This document shows, one piece after another, positions 54,701 to 64,000 of a stretch of DNA of 64,000 bases. The position numbers were made by a program, and so were the translations under genes. The stretch's first letter is position 1. Each line of letters opens with the position of its first letter. The notes under the pieces were generated by a model. That model had not been told where the DNA came from. It searched no databases and saw only the letters and a program-made list of their open reading frames with translations. Source of the stretch: Saccharopolyspora sp. SCSIO 74807 (GTDB lineage: Bacteria > Actinomycetota > Actinomycetes > Mycobacteriales > Pseudonocardiaceae); NCBI RefSeq assembly GCF_037023755.1, contig NZ_CP146100.1, positions 3,813,501 to 3,877,500 of the forward strand, written 5' to 3'.

Positions 54701-56799
54701 TCGGCTTCTGCCGGGCTCAGGTGGGACAGGTCCGCGACCGGGACCGGCAGCTCTCCGGCGGGTCGCGGGTGCTGCCGGGGACTGCCGTGCTCGTCGCGGA
54801 ACGTCGCGCGCAATGCGTCGTGCCGGTGCCAGATCAGCTCCAGCGCCCGGGTCAGCGCGGTGGTGTCCAGGGCGCCGGTGATGTGCCAGAGGTTCTCCAC
54901 GGCGTACATCGGGGTTCCGGGCGTGAGCTGCTCGATCAGCCAGATGCGCTGCTGCGCGAACGACAGGTCGGGTTCCTCGCCGCGGCGGCGGGGAATCGGC
55001 GGGAGTTCGTCGCGCGACGCGGAGTCGACCAGCGGGCTCAGCGCCGCGACGGTGCGGTGCTCGAACAGGGTGCGGGTGGGCAGGTCGACGGCGAACGCGG
55101 TCCGGATGCGGGAGATGACCTGGGTGACCAGCAGGGAGTGGCCGCCTAGTTCGAAGAAGTCGTCGTGGATGCCGATGTCGTCCAGGCCGAGCACGGTGCA
55201 CCAGATGTGGCAGAGGATCTGTTCGTGGCTGGTGCGCGCGGGTTCGTACTCGCTGGACAGCTCCGGGCGGGACAGCTCCGGCGCAGGCAGCGCCCGCCGG
55301 TCCACCTTCCCGTTCCGGTTCAGCGGCATGTCCTCGACAACGGTCATGGCGGCCGGGATCATGTGGTCCGGCAGCTTCTCCGCGAGGAATTCCCGGATCC
55401 GCCGCACGGACGGCGCCGGGGCGGACAGCGCGACGTATCCGGACAGGACCTCCACCCCGCCGGTGCCCTCGACGACCGTCACGGCCGCTGATGCCACACC
55501 GGGGCACGCGGCCAAGGTCGCCTCCACCTCGCCGAGTTCGACGCGGTAGCCGCGGATCTTGACCTGGTCGTCGGTGCGGCCGAGGAATTCGAGCGCGCCG
55601 TCGGCCCGGCGGCGCGCTCGGTCGCCGGTCCGGTACATGCGGGTGCCGGGAACGGCGGCGTAGGGGTCGGCGACGAAGCGTTCGGCGGTCAGGTCCGCTC
55701 TGGCCACGTAACCGCGCGCCAGACCTGGCCCGGCTACGTAGATCTCGCCGGGCACTCCGGCCGGAACCGGGTTCAAGAACTCGTCGAGGACGTAGACCGG
55801 CACGTTCGTGATGGCGCGGCCGATCGACGGCGCCTCCGGCCAGTGCTCCCGCTGCCCGGACAGCAGCGCGGCGGTCGCCTCGTGCGTTTCCGAGGGACCG
55901 TACTGGTTCTCCAGCACCGCGCCGGGGGCGAGCGAGTGCACGAACTCGCGCACCGCGCCGGTGAGCCGCAGCGCATCCCCGGATACCAGGACCTCGCTCA
56001 GCGCGAGCTCGACCGGCCGCCGCCACCAGGCGTACGCGAGCTGGGTCAGCAACGCGGGGCCCAGGTAGAGCCGCTCCACCTGCTGTTCGGCCAGCAGCCG
56101 CAGCAGCGCGTCGGGGTCCTGCCGCTGCTGCTCATCGGCCACCACGAGGGTTCCTCCGCTGAGCCAGGTCACGAAGATCTCCAGCAGGGACACGTCGAAC
56201 CCGATCGAGGAGAGCTGCGCGCCGGTTCGCCGTCCCCCGCCCCGGCCGAGCTGGAATTCGGCCGGATTCCGAATGGTGGCTTCGGTGAGCGTGATGCCTT
56301 TTGGCCGTCCGGTGGATCCGGAGGTGTAGACGATGTAGGTGCTGGTGTGCGGGTGGCGGGTGCGGGGCGGTTTCGTGGATTCGTGCGCGGGCGGGTCGGT
56401 GCGGGTTTGGATGGTGGTGCCGGACGGGGCGAGTGCGCGGATTCGTCGGTAGTGGGTCGGATCGGTGAGTACGAGCGGGGGGTTTGTCTGGTGGAGGATG
56501 TGGTGGATTCGCTCGTCGGGTTGGTGCGGGTCGACGGGGAGGTAGGTGGTGTTGGTCTTGAGGGTGGCGAGCAGGAGGGCGAACAGCTGGGCGTCGGGGC
56601 TCGCGCAGATGGCGATGGGGTTTTCGGGCTGAGCGTGGTGATTGAGGTGGTGCGCCCACCGGTTGGCGGTGCGGTCGAGTTGGGCGTAGGTGAGTCGGGT
56701 GGTGCTGGTGCGGAGCGCGACGGCGTCGGGCGTCGCCGCCACCTGACGCTCCACGAGATCGACCAGCTGTTCCGCTTCCGCGGGAAAAGACATGCTCAC
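51751..56799 (-). CDS. Nonribosomal peptide synthetase, A-T-C-A-T
   Basis: 1682 residues. Order: A1 (about 10-515; [15 protein letters not shown]), T1 (Ser near 553 in LGGHSLLVTQ), C (HHIAVDG near 743), A2 (about 1065-1585; FDVSLQE), T2 (Ser near 1616). No TE and no E domain. My code readings are D-V-L-Y-L-S-Q-E-A-K for A1 and D-V-Q-Y-I-A-Q-K-V-K for A2; I do not recognise either substrate. Both have NQYG in the A5 region. The N-terminal subdomains of A1 and A2 are unusually alike and C/A-rich in the coding strand, which suggests local duplication or conversion. Start GTG 56799 (ATG 56793 is an alternative). Confidence 0.93.
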   Translation of the reverse strand: MSMSFPAEAEQLVDLVERQVAATPDAVALRTSTTRLTYAQLDRTANRWAHHLNHHAQPENPIAICASPDAQLFALLLATLKTNTTYLPVDPHQPDERIHHILHQTNPPLVLTDPTHYRRIRALAPSGTTIQTRTDPPAHESTKPPRTRHPHTSTYIVYTSGSTGRPKGITLTEATIRNPAEFQLGRGGGRRTGAQLSSIGFDVSLLEIFVTWLSGGTLVVADEQQRQDPDALLRLLAEQQVERLYLGPALLTQLAYAWWRRPVELALSEVLVSGDALRLTGAVREFVHSLAPGAVLENQYGPSETHEATAALLSGQREHWPEAPSIGRAITNVPVYVLDEFLNPVPAGVPGEIYVAGPGLARGYVARADLTAERFVADPYAAVPGTRMYRTGDRARRRADGALEFLGRTDDQVKIRGYRVELGEVEATLAACPGVASAAVTVVEGTGGVEVLSGYVALSAPAPSVRRIREFLAEKLPDHMIPAAMTVVEDMPLNRNGKVDRRALPAPELSRPELSSEYEPARTSHEQILCHIWCTVLGLDDIGIHDDFFELGGHSLLVTQVISRIRTAFAVDLPTRTLFEHRTVAALSPLVDSASRDELPPIPRRRGEEPDLSFAQQRIWLIEQLTPGTPMYAVENLWHITGALDTTALTRALELIWHRHDALRATFRDEHGSPRQHPRPAGELPVPVADLSHLSPAEAEAAAKRFVEQDAAAGFDLGTGPLLRARLFRVRTDDHLLMINFHHIAVDGWSMRVLWQEFTAAYEAFRAGAQPRLPQLPVDYADYADWQRRWLEGEQAQQQLRFWREELDGADFALELPTDHDRPAALTGRGQRVHFSFDRELTHRLRDVARQHSATMFMVLQAALDVVLARNAASTDIVTGSPVAGRSRPELEGLIGFLVNTIPLRVSWSGDPAFTEVLARVRTSALGAFSNDDVPFERIVEDLAPVRDLARNPLFQVCFVFDNSLEFEAPAELAVEQVATEPASTRFDLELLVDEYPDEMRGFLGFSVDLFDESTARRFLEHFRNVLNHIAEDPECRLSRIPMLGTEQRHTLLAAFNRQNGFELPVGRDLASMVEHQVAATPDAIALRTGTTQLTYAELDRAANQWAHHLKQHSTRPETPIGICTAPGPELFTLLLATLKTKTTYLPLDPHQPDDRLHHILHQTNPPLVLTHPAHQQRIEQLTPPTTTIHTTTNAPTDQPTTPPPRTHHPHTSAYIVYTSGSTGEPKGITLTARTIEHFVGWQLALDPRPRVCAQLATTGFDVSLQEFFVTVIGGGTLVVPTEEERGDADRVLRVLADNGVQRAYLPPAQLEELALAHRPGSADRQPLVLDEMIMAGEALRLSGAVRDFVSALGPDAVVENQYGSCETYKVSATVLSGDSAQWPELPSIGRPVSNVSAYVLDDFLNPAPIGVPGELYVSSPALARGYVARPDLTAERFVADPYADAPGTRMYRTGDRARWQPDGTLDFIGRTDDQVKIRGYRVEPGEVEAALTAAPGVGAAAVKVVEAAGGQTVLAGYAVPAAGSSTTADDVRKFLRSKLSDYMVPATLQLLQALPLTRNGKVDRAALPEPVLRRPELSSEYTPPRSSHEEILAQLWCGVLGLDDIGVHDDFFELGGHSLLVTQITSRIRDAFAIDLPTRTLFEHRTIAALADAVEEAVVAAVAAMPEEAVRSETAPDPNDS
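53159..53530 (-). repeat. A2 copy of a composition-biased adenylation subdomain stretch
   Basis: This coding stretch (HPHTSAYIVYTSGSTG back to AVALRTG-like start of A2) is paired with 56289-56735 in A1. Shared blocks include PDAVALRT/PDAIALRT, LLLATLKT, TTYLP, HILHQTNPPLVLT and the RTxHPHTS segment. The strand is unusually G-poor compared with the rest of the gene. Confidence 0.6.
56289..56735 (-). repeat. A1 copy of the composition-biased adenylation subdomain stretch
   Basis: Homologous partner of 53159-53530 in the same NRPS gene. Nucleotide blocks such as gaggatgtggtgga and ggtaggtggt (plus strand) recur in both. Both copies end at the core A3 motif, after which the two adenylation domains diverge strongly. 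Confidence 0.6.
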
Positions 56800-56827
56800 C
56801 TGCTCTCCGATCGGACCGACGGGCCGC

Positions 56828-57049
56828 TCATTCCGCCGCGGCGGAGTCGTCCATGGCGTTGATCAGGCTCTTCGGGCGCTGATCGGTCCAGTGCTCGCTG
56901 ACGTAGGCCAGGCAGGTTTCGCGGGACGCCTCGGAATGCGCCACGGACCAGCCCTCGGGAACGTCCGCGAACGCCGGCCACAGCGAGTGCTGGCCCTCGT
57001 CGTTGGTCAGCACGAAGAACGTGCCGTCCGGGTCGTCGAACGGATTCAT
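56828..57049 (-). CDS. MbtH-like protein
   Basis: 73 residues. The MbtH fold signature is complete: NPFDDPDGTFFVLTNDEGQHSLWP, then VPEGWSVAHSEASRETCLAYVSEHWTDQRP, with the conserved Trp residues. MbtH-like proteins bind adenylation domains and support their folding and activity. It lies between two NRPS genes. ATG 57049 has AAAGGA at good spacing. It may serve any of the five visible A domains. Confidence 0.95.
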   Translation of the reverse strand: MNPFDDPDGTFFVLTNDEGQHSLWPAFADVPEGWSVAHSEASRETCLAYVSEHWTDQRPKSLINAMDDSAAAE

Positions 57050-57100
57050 CCGTATTCCTTTCCGGTGTTTCCGGGGATCGGTGTTCTTTTGCTCGCGGGA

Positions 57101-60100
57101 TCAGCGGGACGGGCGCCGAACGAGCGCGTCCAGCGCCGGACCGATTTCGGCGAGGTGCTCGGGGTGCATGATGTGCAGGTGCTCGCAGTCGATCTCGTGG
57201 CATTCGATGCGCCCGGTGACGAACGGTTTCCAGTCCGCTGAGCTCCAGCCGAACGCGCGCTGGTCGCGCATCGCGGCGAAGAAGGTCATGTCGCCGTCGA
57301 ACGGAACGGGTTCGAAGTCGCGGGCGATTTCGGCGTTGGCCAGCATCACCCGGTGCACCGCGCGTTGCTCGTCCTCGTCGAATTCGAACCCGACACCGGA
57401 CTGGTCCCGCAGCACGCCCGCGATGTCCGAGTTCTGCCGCAGCAGCTCCAGATCGACCCGGGCGGTGAGCTCCGGCGGGTAGCAGTCCAGCATCGCCAGC
57501 ACCGCGACGTCCTGCCCGTCCTGCCGCAGCCTCGCCGCCATCTGATGTGCGAGCAGACCGCCGAACGACCAGCCCACCAGGTGGTACGGCCCCTCCGGTT
57601 GCACCGAGCGGATCCGGCGGAGGTAATGCGAGACCAGCTCGGCGAGACCCGGGACCTCGCCGTCGGCGGCCGCTTCGGCGGACAACGCGGGATGCTGCAG
57701 GCCGTAGACCGGCACGTCCGGGCCGAGATGCCGCAGCAGGCCGGCGTAGCGCCAGCTCACCCCGGCGGCCGGGTGCACGCAGAACAGCGGTGCCCGGGTA
57801 CCGGTCGAGCGCAGCGGGAGGAGGGTGCGCAGCCCTTGGCGAGCGCCCGGCCGGTCGATGCGCTCGGACAGCTCGGCGACGGTGGGGGCCGCGAACACCT
57901 CCCGGACCGGCACCGCGACGCCCAGCGTCTCGCGGATCCGGTTGCGCAGGCGAGTGATCAGCAGCGAGTGGCCGCCGAGTTCGAAGAAGCCGTCGTCGAT
58001 ACCGACCTCGCCCAGCCCGAGGACTTCGGCGAACAGGCCGCACAACACCTCTTCCCGCGTGGTGCGCGGTCTCCGGCCGCTCGCCCGGGCAGCAGCGGCC
58101 GGGGCGGGCAGCGCCGCGCTGTCGATCTTGCCGTTGCGGGTCAGCGGCAGCGTGCTCAGCGCGGTGCAGGTCGACGGCACCATGTGCGCCGGGAGGCGGG
58201 CGGCGGCGAACGCCCGCAGCTGTTCCGGCGCGGGGGCCGCGCCGCTCGTCGCGACGACGTAGGCGTGCAGCCGCCGGTCGTGCCCGGCGTCGGTGTCCGC
58301 GCGCACCACTGCCCGCGCGACTTCGGGGTGCGCTGCCAGGACGGCTTCGACCTCGCCCGGCTCCACGCGGAACCCGCGCACCTTGATCTGGGCGTCCGCG
58401 CGGCCGAGGTATTCCAGCGTGCCGCTGCCGGTGCGGCGCATCAGGTCGCCGGTGCGGTACATGCGCGTCCCGGGCGGGCCGAAGGGGCAGGCGACGAAGC
58501 TCCCGGCGGTCAATCCGGGCTGGTCGCGGTAGCCGCGGGCGAGCCGGGCTCCGGCCACGTACGCCTCGCCGACGACCCCGAGCGGCACCGGTTCCAGCCG
58601 TTCGTCGAGCAGGTACACCGCCCCTTCGGGGATCGGGTCTCCGATGGCGCGCGGGCGCGCGTCCACGGATTGCGCGGTCAGCTCCTGCCAGGTCACGTGC
58701 ACGGTCGTCTCGGTGATGCCGTACATGTTCACCAGCCGTGGCCGTGCGGTTCCGGTCCAGGACAACCACTCCCGGACCGTTCCCGCGTCCAACGCCTCAC
58801 CGCCGAACACGACGCAGCGCAACGCGGGCAGCGCGTCCGCGGCTCGGTCGCGAACGGCCGCCGTCAGCTGCGCGAACGCCGAAGGCGTCTGGTTGAGCAC
58901 CGTGACCCCGCGCTGCTCGAGCAGGTCGGCGAACTCCTCGGGGGAGCGGGCGACTTCCCGGGGCACCACGACCACGCGCGCTCCGTGCAGCAGTGGCGCC
59001 CAGATCTCCCAGACGGAGAAGTCGAACGCGATCGAGTGGAACCAGCTCCACACGTCGTCGGGGCGGAAACCGATCCCGGTGTCGGCTGCGGCCAGCAGGC
59101 TGAGCACGTTGCGATGGCTGACGACCACGCCTTTCGGTCGTCCCGTCGAGCCGGAGGTGTGCAGCAGGTAGGCCGCCGAGTCCGGAAGCGGCCGGGCAGC
59201 GGGCGCGTTCCCGGTGCCCGCCCGCTCCAGCTGTTGCACCGAGGTGTGCGGGACCCCGAGACCGGGGTCCGCAGCGCTGATCACCAGCACGGGGGCGACA
59301 TCGGCGATCAACGACCGGATCCGCTCGGCCGGGTGCTCCGGATCCACCGGCACGTAAGCCGCCCCGGCCTTGAGCACCGCCAGCAGCGAGACGATGAGAT
59401 CGGTCCCGCGCGGGAGCACGAGCGCCACGTACCGGTCCGGGCCCGCTCCGCGCTCGCGCAGCGCGGAGGCCATCGCGCTCGATCGTTCGTCCAGTCGCCG
59501 GTAGGTCAGCGCGCCCTCCGCGGAGTCCACCGCGATCGCGTTCGGTGCTCGGCGCGCTCGCTCCTCGAACACCGCCGGGATCGAGTTCTCCGGCACGGCG
59601 ACCGCGCCCGGCACGGCGACCGCGGCGGCGCGTTCGGCCGGTTCGAGCAGGTCCACCTGGGACGGCCGGAGATCGGGGTCGCGGGCGGCGGCCCGCAACA
59701 GCCGCTCGAAACGGCTCGCGATCCGCTCCGCGGTGTCCGGATCGAACAGCTCGCGGCTGTACTCCAGCCCGCCGCGCAGCTCGCCGCCGGGGCCCCGCCG
59801 GGACAGCGCGAAGGTCAGGTCGAATCGCGACGTGCCGGTCGGCACCGGCTCGGCCTCGACTTCCAGCCCCGGAAAGCCCGGCGGTTCCGCGGCGCCTTCC
59901 TCGAACGCGAGCGCCACTTGGAACAGCGGGTGCCGGGCCATGGACCGGTCCGGGTTGAGCGCCTCCACCAACCGCTCGAACGGCACGTCCTGGTGGTCGA
60001 AGGCTTCGAGGTCGGTCGCCCGGATCCGTTCGAGCAGCTCCCGGAAAGTCGGGTCCCCGCCGGTGTCGGCGCGCAGCACCAGGGTGTTCACGAACAGTCC

Positions 60101-63100
60101 GACCAGGTCGTCGAGCGCGCTGTCGGCGCGCCCGGCCACCGGTGTGCCGATCGGCACGTCCGTTCCGGCACCGAGCCTGGTCAGCAGCGCGGCCGCGCAG
60201 GTGTGCAGGAACATGAACAGGCTCGCGTTCGCGGCGTGCGCGAGCCGTTCCAGCTCGTCCACGACCGCGGTCTCGACGGTGAAGTGCACCGTGCCGCCCC
60301 GGTGCTGCGCGACCGCCGGGCGCGGCCGGTCGGCTCCGAGTTCGAGTTCCGGCGCGAGACCGGCGAGCCGTTCGGTCCAGTAGGCGAGTTCGCGGGCGAG
60401 CACGGATTCGGGATCGTCCTCGGAGCCCAGCATTTCGCGCTGCCACAGCGCGTAATCCGCGTACTGCACCGGCAACGGCTCCACCTCCGGTGCGGCACCG
60501 CGGGCTCGTGCCCGGTAAGCGCGCACGAGATCCCGGGTCAGCGGATGCACCGACCAGCCATCGCCCGCGATGTGGTGCAGCACGATCAGCAGGACCGACT
60601 CGTGCGGCCCGAGCTGGAACAGCGTCGCGCGGATCGGCGGCTCGGCGATCAGGTCGAAGCCCTCTCCCGCCGCCGCGGCGAGTTCGCCGGGCAGCGCGGC
60701 CTCGGTGACCGGCCGTACCCGCACCGGCGCCTGCGCGTGCGGCTGCACCAGCTGCACCGGCTCCCCGTCCTGCTCCGGGAACACGGTGCGCAGGCTTTCG
60801 TGCCGGGCCACCACGTCGGCGAACGCGGCGCGCAGCGCCGCGAGATCCAGCGCTCCGGTGAGCCGCAGCGCCGCGCCCATGTGGTACGTGGCCGAGGGGC
60901 CTTCGAGCTGGTGGATGAACCACAACCGGCGTTGGGCGTACGACGTGGGCAGCGGCCGGGGACGGTGCCGGGGCAGCAACCGGGGGCGCGAGCCACCCGC
61001 GTCGGCGACTGCGGAGGCGAGGCCCGCCACCGTGGGATTGTCGAACACCGCTCGCGCGGTCAAGTTGATGTCCAGTTCCGCGGCGACGCGGCTCACCAGC
61101 CGGGTGGCCAGCAGCGAATGCCCGCCGAGTGCGAAGAAGCTGTCCTCGACGCCGACCTCGGCCAGCCCGAGCACCTCGGCGAACACCGTGCACAGCGCGG
61201 ACTCGGTGGTGGTGCGCGGCCGTTGCGCCCGCGTCGTGCGCGCTTGCGGAGCGGGAAGCGCGGCCGTGTCGACCTTCCCGTTGGGGTTCAGCGGGAGATC
61301 ATCGAGCACCACGATGGCAGCGGGCACCAGGTAATCGGGCAGCACGGCGGCCAGGTCCGCCCGCAGCCTGGGGATCGAGATCCCGCCCCGGGACCCCAGG
61401 GGAGTGTTCGCGTGTGCGGACGGGTCGGCCGACGGTCGCCGGGCGGGTCTGTGCGTGCCGGTCAGCGCGGTGGTGCGAGTGCGGTCCGCGAAGATGACAT
61501 CGATCTTCTCGGGGCCGGTCCCGGACCAGCTCGCGACCACCGCGTAGCCGGCCGCGGCGCCCACTTCGCCGAACCATTCGAGTCCCGGGGCGGTGCGCGC
61601 TGGTGCCACCTCGCCGGTGGACAGCGTCGCGGCGCGGGCCAGGTCGGCGGCAAGCCGCGCGTTGGGCACGCCGCTGACCCGGATCACCTCGGGAGCGTCG
61701 GCGAGCAGGCCGCGCAGCCAGGATTCCGCCTCGTCGTGCGGAATTCCGCCGTCCGGCCACTCGTGCTCCGGCGCGTCGTCCGCGCGCGTCACCGCGGTAG
61801 GCCGGGTGTGCAGGACGACGTCGTAGCGGTAGCGGGTCATCTCGTTGTCGTGCCGGCCGCCGCGCAGCCGCACGTCGACTCCGGCCAGGCCCTCGGACTC
61901 CTCCAGCAGCGCGAAGAAGTCGGGGGAGATGACGAGTTCTTCCTCGGCGGAGATCGCCTGCTCCACCTGCTCCGGGGTGGTGCCCGGATCCTCGCCCGCC
62001 GCTGCTCGCGCCACCCTGGTCGCCGCGTGGAACAGCGGAAGCAGGTCGCGGTTGCGCACGTCGCCGAGGTGGACGCAGCCGCCGGGAGCGGTCAGCCGCA
62101 GCGCGGCGCGGATCACTTCGAGCAGGTAGGCGGCGCTCGGGAAGTACTGCACCACGGAGTTGATGACGACCGCGTCGAAGTACCGCTCGGGCAGCCCACC
62201 GGTGTCGTGCGCGGGCTGATGGCGCAGCTCGACCGCGCCGGCGAGCTCGGGGGCGGCGCGCACCCGAGCTCGCAGCCGCTGCAACGCGGTGGCGGAAACC
62301 TCGGTCGCCCAGTAGGACTCGCAGTGCTGGGCGACCTCGGCGAGGATCAGGCCGGTTCCGGCGCCGATCTCGAGCACCCGCCGGGGTTGCCGTCCGAGGA
62401 CGTGCCGGACCGTGCGGTCGACCCACTCGCGCATTTCCGGGCGGGGGATGGGGCGGCGGGTGTAGCTGCTCTGCCACACGCCGAACTCGTCTTCGGGATC
62501 GTCGGTGTCCGACGCCGCAGCGGCGTCCGGGCCCGCGCCGCGCTGCGGGCCGGTCGCGTACGCGGAGTCGAAGACCTCGGCCCACTCCGCGACCTGGCGG
62601 TCGGTGCCGGCCCGTCCCGCGCGCACTTGCGCAGCCGGGGTCACGTACGCCACGAGTCCCTGCCCGCCCGGTGCGTCGGCACGGGGTACGACCGCGGCGC
62701 GACCCACCGATCCGTGCTCCACCAAGGCCGACTCCAGCTCGCCGGGCTCGATCCGGAAGCCCCGCAGCTTGAGCTGCTGATCGTTGCGCCCCAGGTATTC
62801 GAGCCGCCCGTCCGGGTTCCACCGGACCAGGTCCCCGGTGCGGTACATGCGTGCACCGCGCGGCCCGAACGGGCAGGCCACGAAGCGCTCCGCGGTCAGT
62901 TCCGGCTGTCCGCGGTACCCGCGGCCGAGGCCTTCGCCCGCGATGTGGAGCTCGCCGGTCGCGCCGACCGGGACCGGCCGCAGGAACCGGTCGAGCACGT
63001 AGACCTCGGTGTTGCGCACCGGTGCGCCGATGGTCGGCGCGGGGTCGGCGCGGTCCAGCTCGACACCGGTGGAGTAGATCGTGGTCTCGCTCGGGCCGTA

Positions 63101-64000
63101 GAAGTCGAACACCGCGCGGCCCCGCTCGCACATGCTGCGCGCGAGGTGGGCGGGCAACGCCTCCCCGGCGGTGATCATCCGCAGGCCGGTGAGCGAATCC
63201 GGGGAAGCCTCCAGCAGGGCGTCCCACAGGGAAGGGGTGGCCTGCATGGTCGTGGGCACGTCCGACTCCGCCAGCGCCGCCAGCCGCAACGGTTCCCGCG
63301 CCGTGCCGCGGGGAACCAGGTCCAGGGTGGCGCCGCAGATCAGCGGCAGGAAGATGTCCACCGCCGCGACGTCGAACGCCACCGTGGTCGCGGCGAGGAA
63401 CCGGTCGCCCGGTGCCATCGGGAGCCGCTCGCGCACCAGCGCCAGCAGGTTGCCGAACCCGGCCCGGGTGATCATCACGCCCTTCGGCCGGCCGGTGGAC
63501 CCGGAGGTGTAGATCACGTTGGCCAGCGAGTCGCGTGCGAGCGGCTCCGGCACGGTTTCCGCGGGGCGATCGGTGCCCGGGCGGTCGGCGATGTCCCGCT
63601 GCGTAGCAGGGTCGTCGAGGACGATCAGCGGCGTGGCCTCGTTCCGCCGGAGCGCGGCGGCGGTCTCGGCGGTCCCGACCGCGAGCACCGGCCGGGTCGC
63701 GTCGAGCATGAGCGCCAGCCGGTCGGCGGGTTGGTCGACGTCCAGCGGCAGGTACGCGGCGCCCGATTTGAGCACCGCGAGCATGGCCACGACCACGTCG
63801 GCGGATCGCGGTACCGCCAGCGCGACGACCTCGTCGGCCCCCGCGCCGCGCTCGATGAGCAGGTCGGCCAGGCGGTTCGCGCGCGCGTTCAGCTCGGCGT
63901 AGTCGAGCTGCTCCGTGCCGCAGCGCACGGCGGGCAGCTCCGGTCGCCGCGCGGCGATCGCGGCGAACTCGGCGAGCAGGTCGGCCGTCGGCGTGGCCCG
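57101..64000 (-). CDS. Nonribosomal peptide synthetase, A-MT-T-C-A-T-TE visible (start outside window)
   Basis: 2300 codons visible; the frame is open to base 64000, so a C domain or more may precede. From the visible start: A1 ([13 protein letters not shown] near 167; FDVAAVD), an embedded methyltransferase ([11 protein letters not shown] near 545; NSVVQYFPS) between A8 and A9, the place of N-methyltransferases, T1 (Ser near 963), C (HHIAGDG near 1143), A2 ([11 protein letters not shown] near 1618; FDFSVWE), T2 (near 2008) and TE (GWSFGG near 2145, catalytic His in [12 protein letters not shown]). My A2 code reading, D-F-W-N-V-G-M-V-H-K, is one residue from the standard threonine code. A1 reads D-V-V-Q-I-A-F-I-Y-K, not assigned. 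This chain-releasing protein is encoded first. Confidence 0.95.
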   Translation of the reverse strand, partial: RATPTADLLAEFAAIAARRPELPAVRCGTEQLDYAELNARANRLADLLIERGAGADEVVALAVPRSADVVVAMLAVLKSGAAYLPLDVDQPADRLALMLDATRPVLAVGTAETAAALRRNEATPLIVLDDPATQRDIADRPGTDRPAETVPEPLARDSLANVIYTSGSTGRPKGVMITRAGFGNLLALVRERLPMAPGDRFLAATTVAFDVAAVDIFLPLICGATLDLVPRGTAREPLRLAALAESDVPTTMQATPSLWDALLEASPDSLTGLRMITAGEALPAHLARSMCERGRAVFDFYGPSETTIYSTGVELDRADPAPTIGAPVRNTEVYVLDRFLRPVPVGATGELHIAGEGLGRGYRGQPELTAERFVACPFGPRGARMYRTGDLVRWNPDGRLEYLGRNDQQLKLRGFRIEPGELESALVEHGSVGRAAVVPRADAPGGQGLVAYVTPAAQVRAGRAGTDRQVAEWAEVFDSAYATGPQRGAGPDAAAASDTDDPEDEFGVWQSSYTRRPIPRPEMREWVDRTVRHVLGRQPRRVLEIGAGTGLILAEVAQHCESYWATEVSATALQRLRARVRAAPELAGAVELRHQPAHDTGGLPERYFDAVVINSVVQYFPSAAYLLEVIRAALRLTAPGGCVHLGDVRNRDLLPLFHAATRVARAAAGEDPGTTPEQVEQAISAEEELVISPDFFALLEESEGLAGVDVRLRGGRHDNEMTRYRYDVVLHTRPTAVTRADDAPEHEWPDGGIPHDEAESWLRGLLADAPEVIRVSGVPNARLAADLARAATLSTGEVAPARTAPGLEWFGEVGAAAGYAVVASWSGTGPEKIDVIFADRTRTTALTGTHRPARRPSADPSAHANTPLGSRGGISIPRLRADLAAVLPDYLVPAAIVVLDDLPLNPNGKVDTAALPAPQARTTRAQRPRTTTESALCTVFAEVLGLAEVGVEDSFFALGGHSLLATRLVSRVAAELDINLTARAVFDNPTVAGLASAVADAGGSRPRLLPRHRPRPLPTSYAQRRLWFIHQLEGPSATYHMGAALRLTGALDLAALRAAFADVVARHESLRTVFPEQDGEPVQLVQPHAQAPVRVRPVTEAALPGELAAAAGEGFDLIAEPPIRATLFQLGPHESVLLIVLHHIAGDGWSVHPLTRDLVRAYRARARGAAPEVEPLPVQYADYALWQREMLGSEDDPESVLARELAYWTERLAGLAPELELGADRPRPAVAQHRGGTVHFTVETAVVDELERLAHAANASLFMFLHTCAAALLTRLGAGTDVPIGTPVAGRADSALDDLVGLFVNTLVLRADTGGDPTFRELLERIRATDLEAFDHQDVPFERLVEALNPDRSMARHPLFQVALAFEEGAAEPPGFPGLEVEAEPVPTGTSRFDLTFALSRRGPGGELRGGLEYSRELFDPDTAERIASRFERLLRAAARDPDLRPSQVDLLEPAERAAAVAVPGAVAVPENSIPAVFEERARRAPNAIAVDSAEGALTYRRLDERSSAMASALRERGAGPDRYVALVLPRGTDLIVSLLAVLKAGAAYVPVDPEHPAERIRSLIADVAPVLVISAADPGLGVPHTSVQQLERAGTGNAPAARPLPDSAAYLLHTSGSTGRPKGVVVSHRNVLSLLAAADTGIGFRPDDVWSWFHSIAFDFSVWEIWAPLLHGARVVVVPREVARSPEEFADLLEQRGVTVLNQTPSAFAQLTAAVRDRAADALPALRCVVFGGEALDAGTVREWLSWTGTARPRLVNMYGITETTVHVTWQELTAQSVDARPRAIGDPIPEGAVYLLDERLEPVPLGVVGEAYVAGARLARGYRDQPGLTAGSFVACPFGPPGTRMYRTGDLMRRTGSGTLEYLGRADAQIKVRGFRVEPGEVEAVLAAHPEVARAVVRADTDAGHDRRLHAYVVATSGAAPAPEQLRAFAAARLPAHMVPSTCTALSTLPLTRNGKIDSAALPAPAAAARASGRRPRTTREEVLCGLFAEVLGLGEVGIDDGFFELGGHSLLITRLRNRIRETLGVAVPVREVFAAPTVAELSERIDRPGARQGLRTLLPLRSTGTRAPLFCVHPAAGVSWRYAGLLRHLGPDVPVYGLQHPALSAEAAADGEVPGLAELVSHYLRRIRSVQPEGPYHLVGWSFGGLLAHQMAARLRQDGQDVAVLAMLDCYPPELTARVDLELLRQNSDIAGVLRDQSGVGFEFDEDEQRAVHRVMLANAEIARDFEPVPFDGDMTFFAAMRDQRAFGWSSADWKPFVTGRIECHEIDCEHLHIMHPEHLAEIGPALDALVRRPSR

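Noticed and set aside
57101-64000. Assignment of the NRPS cluster to a known compound
   Set aside because: Only the Thr code is recognisable; the other four codes and the domain order do not match a pathway I can name with confidence.

Overview
High-GC (about 70%) actinomycete chromosome. Frequent GTG/TTG starts, ATGA/GTGA stop-start overlaps, SufR-led Fe-S assembly genes, MptB, DUF3090 and SCO1664-type proteins, and an LmbU-type regulator beside NRPS genes all point to a Pseudonocardiaceae-like organism (Saccharopolyspora or a relative). This placement is an inference; no rRNA or other taxonomic marker is present.

Layout. (1) 1-6.2 kb: end of a GbsR/MarR regulator, then minus-strand heme A synthase, a SCO6745-family protein, a two-gene ABC-2 exporter and the MptB mannosyltransferase. 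(2) 6.4-13 kb: divergent sufR-B-D-C-S-U-T operon ending in a strong hairpin terminator. As I recall it, this order matches the M. tuberculosis Rv1456c-Rv1466 region. (3) 13-20 kb: an EAL-GGDEF protein, lycopene cyclase, dGTPase and an MHS-type transporter. (4) 20-24 kb: a translation-rescue neighbourhood with a Vms1-like release factor (acVLRF1), then a short leader ORF plus intrinsic terminator ahead of an ABC-F ATPase, a small HTH protein and an enoyl-CoA hydratase. The last three resemble Rv1473/Rv1473A/echA12. (5) 24-42 kb: housekeeping and accessory genes, including an SIS protein, TetR regulator, orphan Imm1-like protein, complete dipeptide-type ABC importer, LD-carboxypeptidase, DUF3090/SCO1664 pair, SDR, beta-lactamase-fold hydrolase, AAA-VWA pair and glutathione peroxidase. 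(6) 42.3-64 kb: a nonribosomal peptide gene cluster running off the right edge.

The NRPS cluster has two converging arms. The plus arm encodes an LmbU-family regulator, a cytochrome P450, an F420/LLM-type oxidoreductase, a VOC protein and a PhyH-type oxygenase. A perfect 16-bp palindrome with core CGCCGGCG lies upstream of the regulator. The minus arm encodes, in transcription order, an NRPS with A-MT-T-C-A-T-TE visible (start outside the window), an MbtH-like protein, an NRPS A-T-C-A-T, a RidA-family protein, an NRPS A-T-C and a membrane acyltransferase. Domain logic suggests the assembly order is the reverse of gene order: A-T-C, then A-T-C-A-T, then (C)-A-MT-T-C-A(Thr)-T-TE. That would release a peptide of at least five residues with one N-methylated residue and a C-terminal threonine. 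I do not recognise the product.

The most interesting items are this cluster (including an adenylation domain without the usual Asp235 and a PhyH oxygenase with HxH instead of HxD), the palindrome before its regulator, and the leader-peptide attenuator before the ABC-F gene.
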